Shown piece after piece: positions 13,133 to 21,606 of a stretch of 64,000 nucleotides of DNA. The notes under the pieces were generated by a model. The model had not been told where the DNA came from, did not search any database, and was given only the letters and a program-made list of their open reading frames with translations. Numbering within the stretch: position 1 is the stretch's first letter; every line of letters starts with the position of its first letter. Location of the stretch: positions 124,001-188,000 of the forward strand of contig NZ_BMEY01000005.1 in assembly GCF_014637405.1 (NCBI RefSeq), read 5' to 3'. A program made the position numbers and the translations under genes. The stretch is from Ornithinibacillus halotolerans. Its GTDB lineage: Bacteria; Bacillota; Bacilli; Bacillales; Amphibacillaceae.

Positions 13133-13141
13133 TGATAAAAT
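13133..13141 (+). promoter_or_regulatory. Candidate extended -10 promoter of dacA
   Basis: TGATAAAAT fits an extended -10 element (TG-N-TAAAAT). I see no good -35 hexamer 16-18 bp upstream. Confidence 0.35.
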
Positions 13142-13196
13142 ACAAGAGTGTTTGAAGAGAGAAAATATATATAATATAGGGTGGAGGTAAAGAAAG

Positions 13197-14531
13197 ATGA
13201 AACAGATCTATTCAAAAGTAATGATGCTGTTCCTAGTATTTCTCATAGCGACAACATCATTTATAACACAACCAATGAATACACAAGCAGCCGAGTTAGA
13301 ATTAGATGCTGAATCAGCAATTTTAGTTGATGCAGAGACAGGGAAAGTATTATTTGCAAAAAACCCTGATATTGCGCTTCCACCAGCAAGTATGACAAAA
13401 ATGATGACAGAATATCTTGTCTTGGAAGCAATTGATAATGGCGAAATTAGTTGGGAAACAACTACTCAAATAAGTGATTATGCATATAGTATTTCAGCTA
13501 ACCCGAACTTCTCGGGAATAGGCTTGAAACAAGATAAAAGTTATACAGTAAAAGAATTATATGAAGCAATGGCCATTATTTCTGATAATGGAACTACAAT
13601 TGCCCTTGCTGAATTAGTTGCTGGTTCTGAGGGAGAATTTGTTAAACGAATGAACCAAAAAGCTGAAGAAATGGGTCTAACTGATTATACATTTGTTAAC
13701 TCAACAGGTTTAGATAATGAACACTTAGGAGATAACTACCCGGAAGGAACAGATCCAAAAGGTGTTGACCTTATGTCAAGTAGAGATGCTGCCTTATTAG
13801 CTTATCACCTTGTGAATGATTACCCACATGCTCTAGACATATCTAGTCAATTAACTATTGAATTTGAAGGACATTCCGATGTAAACCTGAACTGGATGTT
13901 GAAACACGATGGTGTAAACTTACAGCAATTCTATTATGAAGGAATGGACGGCTTAAAAACGGGATATACTGGTCTTGCAGGATATACATTTACAGGTACT
14001 GCAGAACGTAACGGGAGAAGATTGATCACTGTTGTGATGCGTACAGAAAGTAAAGCAGCTCGTTTTGAACAAACAGCAAGATTATTAGATTATGGTTTTA
14101 GTCAATTTAGTGAACAAGAGTTGTTTGCTAAAGGATATCAGCTAGAAGATAAAGAGACAATTCCTGTGTCGAAAGGAAAAGAAGATACAGTTGATGTTTC
14201 CATTGCAGAAGGTATTACTCTTCCTGTGAAAAGTGAAGAAGAGGAGCTTTACTCCATTGAGTACTCGTTTGACGAAGACAAACTCAATGACGATGGTGAA
14301 CTAATTGCCCCGATTGAAAAAGGGGAAAAGATTGGAACAGCTACTTTAGTATATTCTGGTGATAATGACTATGGTTATATTTTTGGTGCAGATAACCTTA
14401 CTGTAGATCTTGTGACGGATGAAGCGGTAGAAAAAGCAAACTGGTTTATGTTAACACTAGGAGCTATCGGCGACTTCTTCAGTGGTATCTTTTCATCTAT
14501 CGTAGATACAGTTAAAGGTTGGTTTAGTTAA
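13197..14531 (+). CDS. dacA: D-alanyl-D-alanine carboxypeptidase (PBP5)
   Basis: DacA trims the terminal D-Ala from peptidoglycan pentapeptides at the outer face of the membrane. The 444-residue protein has a signal peptide (residues 1-31, ending NTQAA), the SxxK motif Ser65-Met-Thr-Lys68, SDN at 129-131, and KTG at 254-256, so the active site is complete. The last 30 residues form an amphipathic helix (NWFMLTLGAIGDFFSGIF...) that anchors PBP5 proteins to the membrane. A good ribosome binding site (GGTGGAGG) precedes the ATG. In B. subtilis pdxST follows; here serS follows directly. Confidence 0.95.
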   Translation: MKQIYSKVMMLFLVFLIATTSFITQPMNTQAAELELDAESAILVDAETGKVLFAKNPDIALPPASMTKMMTEYLVLEAIDNGEISWETTTQISDYAYSISANPNFSGIGLKQDKSYTVKELYEAMAIISDNGTTIALAELVAGSEGEFVKRMNQKAEEMGLTDYTFVNSTGLDNEHLGDNYPEGTDPKGVDLMSSRDAALLAYHLVNDYPHALDISSQLTIEFEGHSDVNLNWMLKHDGVNLQQFYYEGMDGLKTGYTGLAGYTFTGTAERNGRRLITVVMRTESKAARFEQTARLLDYGFSQFSEQELFAKGYQLEDKETIPVSKGKEDTVDVSIAEGITLPVKSEEEELYSIEYSFDEDKLNDDGELIAPIEKGEKIGTATLVYSGDNDYGYIFGADNLTVDLVTDEAVEKANWFMLTLGAIGDFFSGIFSSIVDTVKGWFS

Positions 14532-14577
14532 ATCACACATTATATTTCTAATAGAAAATTATTATGATGAATAAAAC

Positions 14578-14606
14578 TTGCACTTTAGCAAAAAATTAGC
14601 TATGAT
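14578..14606 (+). promoter_or_regulatory. Promoter of the T-box-serS unit
   Basis: TTGCAC and TATGAT are separated by exactly 17 bp and lie about 30 bp before the T-box leader. Confidence 0.6.
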
Positions 14607-14639
14607 ATTGTTTAATTAAAATCAACTTTAATAGTAATG

Positions 14640-14865
14640 ACAGGAAATAGTAACAGTACCCTTTTCTTAAGAGAGTCGATGGTTGGTGTGAATCGATGAA
14701 AAAATACTGTGAATCCATCCTTGAACTGGTTTACGGAAATAAAAGTAAGTAAACCCGGTACGAACCGTTAACACGTATAAAGCCGGAAGAGATTACTCTT
14801 CAACAAGGGTGGCAACGCGGGAATTCAAACTCTCGTCCCTAACCATAGGGACGGGAGTTTTTTGT
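14640..14865 (+). promoter_or_regulatory. T-box riboswitch (serine) controlling serS
   Basis: The leader has the hallmark T-box sequence AAGGGTGGCAACGCGGG (14805-14821), stem I with an AGTA-type bulge near 14650 and the conserved GATGGTTGGTGTGAATC region. The terminator ACTCTCGTCCCT/AGGGACGGGAGT is followed by T6. The probable specifier codon is TCC (serine) at 14714-14716, followed by A. Uncharged tRNA-Ser would pair with the TGG of the T-box and the specifier, stabilise the antiterminator and allow serS transcription. The specifier assignment is by pattern and by the downstream gene. Confidence 0.92.
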
Positions 14866-14906
14866 ATTTAAATTTTAGAACTAAATAAATTAGGAGGAAA
14901 AAAACT

Positions 14907-16181
14907 ATGTTAGACATGAAGTATTTACGCAACAACTTTGAAGAAGTAAAAGCTAAATTACAACATCGTGGTGAAGATTTATCGGAATTAGACCGTTTCG
15001 GCGAACTAGATGAGAAGCGTCGTGACCTAATTACGAAAACGGAAGCATTAAAAGCAAAGCGTAACGAAGTAACAAAACAAATTTCTCAACTTAAAAAAGA
15101 AAAGAAAGATGCAGATGCGGCAATAAAGGAAATGCGCGAAGTTGGGGACCAAATCAAAGCATATGACGACGAACTTCGTCAAATTGAAGAAACATTAGGA
15201 CATATTATGTTATCTATACCTAATATTCCACATGAAAGTGTCCCTGTCGGTGAAGACGAAGATGATAATGTCTTGGCACGTGACTGGGGAGATGTACCTG
15301 CATTTGGTTTTGAAGCACAAGCCCATTGGGATGTAGCAACCAATTTAGACATCATTGATTTTGAAAGAGCTGGTAAAGTTACTGGAAGTCGTTTTGTATT
15401 TTACAAAGGTTTAGGAGCAAGACTTGAAAGAGCTTTATGGAGCTTTATGATGGACTTACATGCAGATAAACATGGTTATGTAGAGATGCTACCACCACAG
15501 ATTGTAAATCGCACAAGTTTAACAGGAACTGGCCAGCTACCTAAATTTGCAGAAGATGTTTTCAAATTGGCGGATACAGATTATTTCTTAATTCCAACAG
15601 CAGAAGTACCAGTTACAAACTACCATCGAGATGAAATCTTAAATGCTGAAGATTTACCAAAAAAATATGCAGCATTCAGTGCTAACTTCCGTTCTGAAGC
15701 GGGATCAGCTGGACGGGATACACGTGGTCTAATCCGTCAGCACCAATTTAATAAAGTAGAGTTAGTACAGTTAGTAAAACCTGAAGATTCATATGCAACA
15801 TTGGAAGAATTAACAGGCCATGCTGAAAAAGTATTACAGCTTCTTGGACTTCCTTACCGTGTAATGAGTATGTGCACTGGTGATTTAGGTTTTACAGCAG
15901 CTAAAAAATACGATATTGAAGTTTGGATTCCAAGTCAAAATATGTATCGTGAAATCTCTTCTTGCTCAAACTTTGAAGATTTCCAAGCAAGACGTGCAGG
16001 AATTCGTTTCAGAAGAGAAGCAGGTGGCAAACCAGAATTCGTCCACACATTAAATGGATCTGGACTTGCGATAGGTCGTACAGTAGCCGCAATCTTAGAA
16101 AACTATCAACAAGAAGACGGCAGCGTAAAAGTCCCAGAAGTACTAGTATCATACATGGGTGGAGTAGAGGTTATTAAGTAA
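14907..16181 (+). CDS. serS: Seryl-tRNA synthetase
   Basis: This class II synthetase charges tRNA-Ser. The 424-residue protein has the long N-terminal antiparallel coiled coil that grips the tRNA-Ser variable arm (about residues 28-100, rich in K, E and Q), motif 2 (ANFRSEAG...RGLIRQHQF) and motif 3 ([16 protein letters not shown]). It is transcribed from the T-box leader, with ribosome binding site TAGGAGG. A tRNA-Ser gene follows 185 bp downstream. Confidence 0.97.
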   Translation: MLDMKYLRNNFEEVKAKLQHRGEDLSELDRFGELDEKRRDLITKTEALKAKRNEVTKQISQLKKEKKDADAAIKEMREVGDQIKAYDDELRQIEETLGHIMLSIPNIPHESVPVGEDEDDNVLARDWGDVPAFGFEAQAHWDVATNLDIIDFERAGKVTGSRFVFYKGLGARLERALWSFMMDLHADKHGYVEMLPPQIVNRTSLTGTGQLPKFAEDVFKLADTDYFLIPTAEVPVTNYHRDEILNAEDLPKKYAAFSANFRSEAGSAGRDTRGLIRQHQFNKVELVQLVKPEDSYATLEELTGHAEKVLQLLGLPYRVMSMCTGDLGFTAAKKYDIEVWIPSQNMYREISSCSNFEDFQARRAGIRFRREAGGKPEFVHTLNGSGLAIGRTVAAILENYQQEDGSVKVPEVLVSYMGGVEVIK

Positions 16182-16200
16182 CAATTTTTATAATTGTAAA

Positions 16201-16250
16201 AGGCTGGGTAATATATATTTTAAAGTTTTAGTATGTTATTACCCAGCCTA
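16201..16250. terminator. Inverted repeat after serS, possible terminator
   Basis: AGGCTGGGTAATA pairs with TATTACCCAGCCT (13 bp) around a long AT-rich loop. There is no T-run. The arm resembles the ends of the palindromic element at 10.1 kb (GAGGCTGGGACATAA). Confidence 0.5.
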
Positions 16251-16322
16251 TATTATGTAAAATTATCAATCAAATTAGAATTATTTTTTATCAATTTTCC
16301 ACCAAAAAATCGACAAATTTTA

Positions 16323-16351
16323 TTGACATTGTTTTTCAAATCCTGTATATT
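16323..16351 (+). promoter_or_regulatory. Strong sigma-A promoter of tRNA-Ser
   Basis: A consensus TTGACA is followed after 17 bp by TATATT. The tRNA starts 16 bp after the -10 element. Confidence 0.8.
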
Positions 16352-16366
16352 AATATTTGTTGCTAC

Positions 16367-16459
16367 GGAGGTATACCCAAGTCTGGCTGAAGGGATCGGT
16401 CTTGAAAACCGACAGGCGGGTCAAACCGCGCGGGGGTTCGAATCCCTCTACCTCCTCCA
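16367..16459 (+). tRNA. tRNA-Ser (anticodon UGA)
   Basis: The 93-base gene folds as a class II tRNA with acceptor arms GGAGGTA/TACCTCC, anticodon loop CTTGAAA (TGA at 16403-16405, reading UCA), a long variable arm and T-loop GGTTCGAATCC. CCA is encoded (16457-16459). The discriminator base reads T, whereas G is the usual base in tRNA-Ser. Its position between serS and the dck-dgk pair matches B. subtilis. Confidence 0.95.
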
Positions 16460-16493
16460 TTTTTTTAATAAGCGCATAACTTTGGAGATAAGA

Positions 16494-16523
16494 AAAACCG
16501 TTACAGGCATGTAACGGTTTTTT
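16494..16523. terminator. Bidirectional terminator between tRNA-Ser and the alarmone synthetase gene
   Basis: AAAAACCGTTACA and TGTAACGGTTTTTTT form a stem of 13 bp with a GGCA loop. It serves tRNA-Ser on plus and the convergent minus-strand gene. Confidence 0.9.
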
Positions 16524-16535
16524 TAGTGCTCTAAT

Positions 16536-17276
16536 TTATACATTTTGTTTCTTATCTTCTAATAATAAATTGAGTAATGGTTCTGGAAGCGGAAAGTTAC
16601 CACTACCTAAGTCTAACCGTGTAAGATCTTCTTGAAAATTATCTTCTTTTATTTTATTAACCTCATTATGCAGTTTTTCCATTCGCCTATCTAAATCACT
16701 AGCCACAGTAGCTGCATCTTTCAACTGCATAGAAAATTCTTCGGGAATCAATTTATCATACTTATAATAAATTTTGTGTTCAAGGCTTGCCCAAAAATCC
16801 ATGGCAACTGTTCTAATTTGAACTTCTACATAGACATTTTCTACTCTGTCTGAAAGAAAGACAGGAATGGTGAGAATTACATGTAAGCTTTGGTAACCAT
16901 TTGGTTTTGGATTTTTAATGTAGTCTTTTACTTCAACAATAGTTATGTCTTCTTGTTTTTCTATCATATCTAATATTTTATACGTATCAGAAAGAAAGGA
17001 ACAAACAATTCTAATACCAGCAATATCTCGAATACTTTCTTGTATAGAGTTCATCGTAATAGGTAATTTTTTTCGATACATCTTTTTTAGAATACTCTCT
17101 GGTGATTTTAGTCTAGATTTTATATGTTCAATTGGATTATAGTCATGTACATATTGAAACTCTTCACTCAAAATAGTAAGCTTTGTATTCATTTCATCTA
17201 ATCCAAATTGGTATGTCATCATAAATCGCTTTATATCATTTCTAATTTGTTTTATTTGGCTTCGTTCTATTTCCAA
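16536..17276 (-). CDS. ywaC: Small alarmone synthetase (RelP/YwaC type GTP pyrophosphokinase)
   Basis: This single-domain (p)ppGpp synthetase transfers pyrophosphate from ATP to GDP or GTP. The synthetase core shows NPIEHIKSRLKSPESI, RDIAGIRIVCSF, the YIKNPKPNGYQSLHV substrate loop and EVQIRTVAMDFWASLEHKIYYK. There is no hydrolase, TGS or ACT domain, so it is not RelA/Spo. The sequence pattern is nearer to YwaC (RelP) than to YjbM (RelQ). At 246 residues it is somewhat longer than YwaC, owing to a C-terminal tail ending PLLNLLLEDKKQNV. In B. subtilis ywaC lies elsewhere, so the position is unusual. RelP genes are typically induced by cell-envelope stress; no such promoter was identified here. 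Confidence 0.88.
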   Translation of the reverse strand: MEIERSQIKQIRNDIKRFMMTYQFGLDEMNTKLTILSEEFQYVHDYNPIEHIKSRLKSPESILKKMYRKKLPITMNSIQESIRDIAGIRIVCSFLSDTYKILDMIEKQEDITIVEVKDYIKNPKPNGYQSLHVILTIPVFLSDRVENVYVEVQIRTVAMDFWASLEHKIYYKYDKLIPEEFSMQLKDAATVASDLDRRMEKLHNEVNKIKEDNFQEDLTRLDLGSGNFPLPEPLLNLLLEDKKQNV

Positions 17277-17354
17277 AACAATTTACTTCCTCTCCTCTAT
17301 CTATAATTTAATTATAATACAAAACTAAGTTTAGTGATGTGTATAAAGTAGGAA

Positions 17355-17390
17355 CAAAAAAACAGTGGCAACCATACCACTGTTTTTTTA
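17355..17390. terminator. Terminator downstream of dck
   Basis: AAAAAAACAGTGG and CCACTGTTTTTTT enclose the loop CAACCATA. It terminates the minus-strand dgk-dck unit, with T-runs usable on either strand. Confidence 0.88.
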
Positions 17391-17396
17391 AAGAAG

Positions 17397-18080
17397 TTAT
17401 TTTATCGTCTCTCTGATTTCCCAACGTCTTGATTGTTGAATAAAGTGTCCAATCTTTTCTAAAATTGGTTCGATCGATGTCTCTTTATTCATTAAATCAT
17501 AATCGGCAATATTAATTCGTAAAATAGGACAAGCATTGAAGTTATTAATCCAATTTTCATAGCGTTGATACATCTCTTCCCAATAAGCAATTGGGGTGCT
17601 CTTTTCCATTTCACGACCACGCTCTTGAATTCGTTTTAACACTTCATCAAATGAACCCTCTAAATATATTAGTAAATCTGGGTGAGGGAAGTAAGGAGTC
17701 ATTACCATTGATTCAAAAAGACTTGTGTATGTTTCATAATCTGTTTTGGACATAGTACCATTATCAAAATGCATTTTAGCAAAGATACCTGTATCTTCAT
17801 AAATGGAACGGTCTTGGATAAATCCTCCTCCGTATTCGAAGATTTTCTTTTGCTCTTTAAATCGTTCTGCAAGGAAATAGATTTGCAAATGGAAGCTCCA
17901 ACGTTCAAAGTCAGCATAAAATTTCTCTAGATAAGGATTAGTATCTACCTTTTCAAAAGATGTCTTGAAGTTTAGTGCATTTGCTAATGCCTTTGTCATT
18001 GTAGACTTTCCAACACCAACCGTACCAGCAATGGTAATTATGCTGTCATTTGGAATGTTGTATTTTTCACGTAAATTCAT
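17397..18080 (-). CDS. dck: Deoxyadenosine/deoxycytidine kinase
   Basis: This salvage enzyme phosphorylates deoxyadenosine and deoxycytidine. The 227-residue protein has the P-loop GTVGVGKST, the substrate-pocket segment ERWSFHLQIYFLAERFKEQK, the DRSIYED motif and the lid RIQERGREME. The sequence follows B. subtilis Dck (YaaG) closely over its full length. It is the second gene of a minus-strand pair, 27 bp after dgk, and the pair sits next to tRNA-Ser as in B. subtilis. Confidence 0.94.
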   Translation of the reverse strand: MNLREKYNIPNDSIITIAGTVGVGKSTMTKALANALNFKTSFEKVDTNPYLEKFYADFERWSFHLQIYFLAERFKEQKKIFEYGGGFIQDRSIYEDTGIFAKMHFDNGTMSKTDYETYTSLFESMVMTPYFPHPDLLIYLEGSFDEVLKRIQERGREMEKSTPIAYWEEMYQRYENWINNFNACPILRINIADYDLMNKETSIEPILEKIGHFIQQSRRWEIRETIK

Positions 18081-18107
18081 TTCTTGATCCCCTTTATAAA
18101 TGTTAGG

Positions 18108-18752
18108 TTATTTCGGTGCAACTTGAAATGTTTGTAATTGCTTTTGTACTTCATGAATAATGTATTCTAAATCATTTTGGTTCTTAACGTAGTCCAATTG
18201 ATCCCCATTGATCCGAATGACTGGAATATTTGGGTGCATGATTTCGAATTCATTCATATATGTTTCGTAATCTTGTGCTAGCTGTGCTAAATAAGATGCC
18301 TTTATATTCTGTTCAATTTCTCTTCCACGCATTTTTATTCTTTCTAAGATAGTATCAAGACTAGCATGCAAATAAATCATCATATTCGGAACAGGCATGT
18401 CAGCAGTTAAAATATGATAAATTTGCTCATATTTTTCGAACTTATCGGCCTGAAGTGTCCGTTTTGCAAAGATCATATTTTTGGAGATATGGTAGTCTGC
18501 TATAACAGCCTTTTGCTTTAAGAGATACTTTTTTTCAATGTCTTCTAGTTGTTTATATCGATTGCAAAGAAAAAACATTTCGGTTTGGAAACTCCACTCA
18601 TCTATATCGTCATAGAACTTTCCGAGAAATGGGTTTTCTTCGACAATTTCTTTTAGTAAATGAAAGTTAAATTGATCTGAGAGTCTTTTCGCTAATGAAG
18701 TTTTTCCAATACCAATTGGACCTTCAATTGCGATAAATGGGACCTCTGCCAT
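18108..18752 (-). CDS. dgk: Deoxyguanosine kinase
   Basis: Dgk is a paralogue of Dck with preference for deoxyguanosine. The 214-residue protein has the P-loop GPIGIGKTS, EWSFQTEMFFLCNRYKQLE, IADYHISKN in place of the DRS motif, and the lid RIKMRGREIEQ. It is the promoter-proximal gene of the dgk-dck unit, with a GGGGG ribosome binding site before the ATG. Confidence 0.93.
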   Translation of the reverse strand: MAEVPFIAIEGPIGIGKTSLAKRLSDQFNFHLLKEIVEENPFLGKFYDDIDEWSFQTEMFFLCNRYKQLEDIEKKYLLKQKAVIADYHISKNMIFAKRTLQADKFEKYEQIYHILTADMPVPNMMIYLHASLDTILERIKMRGREIEQNIKASYLAQLAQDYETYMNEFEIMHPNIPVIRINGDQLDYVKNQNDLEYIIHEVQKQLQTFQVAPK

Positions 18753-18881
18753 TCTATTTCCCCCTATTCCAACAAATACTGACAGATATCTTTTAATTTT
18801 ATCATACTCTTTTATGGGCTTCTACAATAGAAAGAAAAGATTACAAAGTAATTTCTGGTATTCTTGAGAAGAGAACTATTT

Positions 18882-18910
18882 TTGAATTTATTCGGCAATT
18901 TTTGTATAAT
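18882..18910 (+). promoter_or_regulatory. Sigma-A promoter of tRNA-Arg
   Basis: TTGAAT and a perfect TATAAT are separated by 17 bp, 22 bp upstream of the tRNA. Confidence 0.75.
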
Positions 18911-18931
18911 AGTGGATGTTCCTAAAAAATT

Positions 18932-19004
18932 GCCTTCGTAGCTCAGGGGATAGAGCATCGGTTTCCTAAACCGTGTGTCGCAGGTTCGAATCCTGCCGAG
19001 GGCA
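18932..19004 (+). tRNA. tRNA-Arg (anticodon CCU)
   Basis: The gene has acceptor arms GCCTTCG/CGAGGGC (one G-T wobble), D-stem GCTC/GAGC, anticodon loop TTCCTAA with CCT at 18965-18967 (reading AGG), and T-arm GCAGG TTCGAAT CCTGC with discriminator A. CCA is not encoded. Pair 27-43 is T-T, a small irregularity. It has its own promoter and terminator and forms the left border of the accessory block. Confidence 0.95.
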
Positions 19005-19008
19005 TTAT

Positions 19009-19036
19009 GAAAACCTTGTTGTAGCAAGGTTTTTTT
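19009..19036 (+). terminator. Terminator after tRNA-Arg
   Basis: AAAACCTTG and CAAGGTTTTTTTT form a stem with a T8 tail. Confidence 0.88.
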
Positions 19037-19252
19037 TGTTGTAAACAGGCTAGCAAATTACTAACATTTTGCTAACGCAATCCAGTTAACAACCCGTTAA
19101 GAACGTTACAGCCGGAATTTTAACAAAACATTAACTTACCGCAATCTAAGAACACCAGGTTAAAGATATTACACACTCTCACCATACGGGAGGCATGATA
19201 TCAGCTGCTATTCTTTTTGATTGGTTAAGCTTGCAAAACATATTTGAATAAT
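19037..19252. other. Non-coding segment between tRNA-Arg and the sortase gene
   Basis: No gene is seen. The segment has a near-palindrome (GCTAGCAAA ... TTTTGCTAAC), two CGCAATC copies and several GTTAA/TTAAC motifs. No integrase, and no duplicated 3' end of the tRNA, is visible here. Confidence 0.4.
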
Positions 19253-19852
19253 TTATTCCACAGGGTTAGCATAAATAAAGTATCTTTCATCTGTATCACT
19301 AAAAGAATAAAAAGGATAACATGTCATGAGCACTAATTGTTCATGATCAAGGGATCTAACCCTGTCCACTTCCGCTTCGTGTCCTATATCGCTGAATACC
19401 ATTTCATATTCGAAGGAACCATAAGGTAAATGGAGAATGATACGATCTCCTTTTTTAATATCACCCATTTGTTTGAATGCTGTATTGTTATGTCCAGCTA
19501 AAAAAACTTGGTTTTTTTCTTCAGGCAGCCAAGTGGTTGGTTCATGTCCCACTCCGTATTTTAATTGTTCCATACCGACTCCCTCAACGATAGGTAGATT
19601 TAAATCAATTATGGGAATCTCAATAGTAGCAAATATTTCACCAATTTTAGGTGCCATGTCAGCTTTAAATATTTCAACTTTCTCTTTTGTTATAGAACTT
19701 GAATCTCTTAACTCTTTGTATGAGTTGACGTAGTTTTCTGCTAGTATTAATTGTTTTTGACTACCCTTACTATAGTCATAGAAAGAATAGCCCGCATATA
19801 GAATAAAAAATAGACCAAAGGCTATTAAAATAATAGCTGTTTTCTTTAACAT
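19253..19852 (-). CDS. Class D-like sortase
   Basis: Sortases cleave surface proteins at an LPXT-type motif and attach them to the cell wall. The 199-residue protein has an N-terminal membrane anchor (about residues 5-26) and the catalytic set His121 (LAGHNNT), Cys178 (VLMTCYPF) and Arg190 (DERYFIYA). Length, architecture and the YGVGHEPTTWLPEEKN segment suggest class D. Known class D enzymes prefer LPNTA-like signals; the giant surface protein 2 kb away ends in LPDTA, so it is the probable substrate. The gene is on the minus strand, opposite to that protein, and downstream of the response regulator gene with a 200-bp gap. Confidence 0.9.
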   Translation of the reverse strand: MLKKTAIILIAFGLFFILYAGYSFYDYSKGSQKQLILAENYVNSYKELRDSSSITKEKVEIFKADMAPKIGEIFATIEIPIIDLNLPIVEGVGMEQLKYGVGHEPTTWLPEEKNQVFLAGHNNTAFKQMGDIKKGDRIILHLPYGSFEYEMVFSDIGHEAEVDRVRSLDHEQLVLMTCYPFYSFSDTDERYFIYANPVE

Positions 19853-20052
19853 AGATAAGCCTCATTTCAATAATCCTATTTTTAAAATAGTTATTGTGTC
19901 CATTATTCAACCAATCCAATTTACATTTTTTGTCTAGAATGTCACATTAGGTTGAATGGTTTAGTTGATATATCGGACTATTTACACACCATATGAAACT
20001 AATTACACATTACTGTCTACTATGAGTTATTAGTAACAGTTGAACTTGCCTC

Positions 20053-21189
20053 TCATATTTTAAGGGTTTTCCTTTTTTTATTCCATTGTTCATACCATTT
20101 CTTTATATTAGGACTAAGAGTTAAGCTTAATTCTTTAATACTCTTTTTTAAAAGAATATATTGATGATTAACAAGTAATCCAAGCCCTAAATCCGCATAT
20201 ATTTTCATTAAAGAAAAATGAGCATTTTCATCATCGGGTCTAAGAGTGCATATTGCTTGGTACCATTTTTCAGCATTTTCCCAATCCTTCTGCTCATAGT
20301 AAAAGGTTGCTAACCGGTATGCTGTCTTTATCCATAATTGTTCTAATCGGTATCGCTCTGGTTCTACCCATAGATAATCATGTTCTTGTAAATAGGAACC
20401 AGTATATAAATTCATTGTATCTTCGTAATATGCAACTGTATTAATATCAATAGATGGGGCAGAAACTATTTTGTTTTCCCATTCTACTACATCGATAATC
20501 GTGTTCTGAACGGTTAGTATGTATCCCTCAGTAACATTCTTAATAGAAAGGTGGTCCCTGAATGGATTCAAAGTTTTACGCACATGATATATTGCTGTGT
20601 ATAGCTGAGAGTATGCATTATTATCTAGTTCAGGCCAAAGTACTTCAACTAATTCAGACTTTCGTACCACTTTCTGATTATGAAGCAATAAATAAAGAAA
20701 TAATTCTTTAGCTTTTGTTATTCGCCATTGCGCTACCATCATATTATCCTCAGGAAATTGAAAAGTTAATTCATTACATACATTTACTCGTAATTTGTTG
20801 TTTAATGATAGATTTGTACTTCCAACACTATCATGCTTGTTTTCTAGTTTATTCAAGGCTTTCTGCAAACGGTCCGGTTCAACTGGCTTTAAAATATAAT
20901 CTAATGCATTTAGTTCAAATGCATTCACAGCATAATCTTTATAAGCTGTTACGAAAATCACTGTCAATGCAGGATTGATTTCAAGAAGTTGTTCAGCTAA
21001 TTCTAGACCATTTATTTCAGGCATTTCAATATCCAGGAAGACTAGATCGCTGTCCTTTACTATATTGAGATTATTATGAATATCGAAGTAAATATATTTT
21101 CCTAAGATTGAAAGATTACTAACCTTATTGATTTGTCTCTCGAGGTAGTCCAAGGCAAGTGGTTCATCATCAATTAGAATTGCATTCAT
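20053..21189 (-). CDS. Response regulator with SARP/BTAD-type output
   Basis: The receiver domain (about residues 1-120) has the acidic pair DD at 7-8, the phosphoacceptor Asp53 (VFLDIEMPEING), the Thr in FVTAYK and the Lys in YILKPV. A winged-helix segment follows (about 150-240: RITKAKELFLYLLLHNQKVV, YTAIYHVRKTLNP, GYILTV), and then a TPR-like bacterial transcriptional activation domain (about 250-370). This architecture is that of SARP-like transcription activators. The natural partner is the hybrid kinase at 28.5-31.5 kb, and the likely targets are the sortase and the surface protein; both are inferred from neighbourhood. The gene is divergent from the Sda-like gene. Confidence 0.9.
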   Translation of the reverse strand: MNAILIDDEPLALDYLERQINKVSNLSILGKYIYFDIHNNLNIVKDSDLVFLDIEMPEINGLELAEQLLEINPALTVIFVTAYKDYAVNAFELNALDYILKPVEPDRLQKALNKLENKHDSVGSTNLSLNNKLRVNVCNELTFQFPEDNMMVAQWRITKAKELFLYLLLHNQKVVRKSELVEVLWPELDNNAYSQLYTAIYHVRKTLNPFRDHLSIKNVTEGYILTVQNTIIDVVEWENKIVSAPSIDINTVAYYEDTMNLYTGSYLQEHDYLWVEPERYRLEQLWIKTAYRLATFYYEQKDWENAEKWYQAICTLRPDDENAHFSLMKIYADLGLGLLVNHQYILLKKSIKELSLTLSPNIKKWYEQWNKKRKTLKI

Positions 21190-21327
21190 GTCTAACCAGC
21201 CTCCTATAAAAGATACATTTTTTGTTATGAAAGTACTACTTAAAAATCATTCTTTACTCATTGTATAAAAGATGTATAGGTAAAACAATTAGGATATGTA
21301 TAAAGATAACATAAAGGGTGGAAAAAG

Positions 21328-21507
21328 TTGGATACAAATTTAGGCAATAGAACAGATTCATTAAAAAAATTAAGTGATAAACAACTACAAGAAGCCTATA
21401 ACAATGCAATAGTATTAGATCTTGATGAAGATTTCATAAGAATGTTAAAGAGAGAGATGATAAGTAGGAAATTAATAGAAAGTAATACGGGAATTTATTG
21501 GGTGTAG
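21328..21507 (+). CDS. Sda-like checkpoint protein (59 aa)
   Basis: A TTG start follows the ribosome binding site AAAGGGTGG. The core reads LKKLSDKQLQEAYNNAIVLD, then LDEDFIRMLKREMISRKL. This matches the helical-hairpin pattern of Sda (KLSDELLIESY...L..DFI.L...EI.RR.L), the small inhibitor that binds the dimerisation domain of sporulation kinase KinA. The N-terminus is about 12 residues longer than in B. subtilis Sda and the C-terminal tail differs. It is followed by a perfect terminator and lies between the regulator gene and the surface protein gene. Family assignment rests on my reading of the pattern. The kinase it targets is unknown; the island's own hybrid kinase is a candidate. Confidence 0.72.
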   Translation: MDTNLGNRTDSLKKLSDKQLQEAYNNAIVLDLDEDFIRMLKREMISRKLIESNTGIYWV

Positions 21508-21574
21508 TGACGAGAGATATACTATCAGAGGGGTTGTTGGAACTTCATCACGATATCTTTTTGAGAACATCTGT

Positions 21575-21606
21575 AGAGAATAGTAGTACTGCTATTCTCT
21601 TTTTTG
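21575..21606 (+). terminator. Terminator after the Sda-like gene
   Basis: AGAGAATAG and CTATTCTCT flank a short partly self-complementary loop and are followed by six Ts. Confidence 0.85.

Noticed and set aside
16233-16514. Open frame through tRNA-Ser
   Set aside because: It spans the tRNA, its promoter and its terminator, with no ribosome binding site.
18812-19027. Minus-strand open frame across tRNA-Arg
   Set aside because: It is the antisense of the tRNA and its promoter. Such frames (LGRIRTCDTRFRKPMLYPLSYEG) are a known artefact of tRNA genes.
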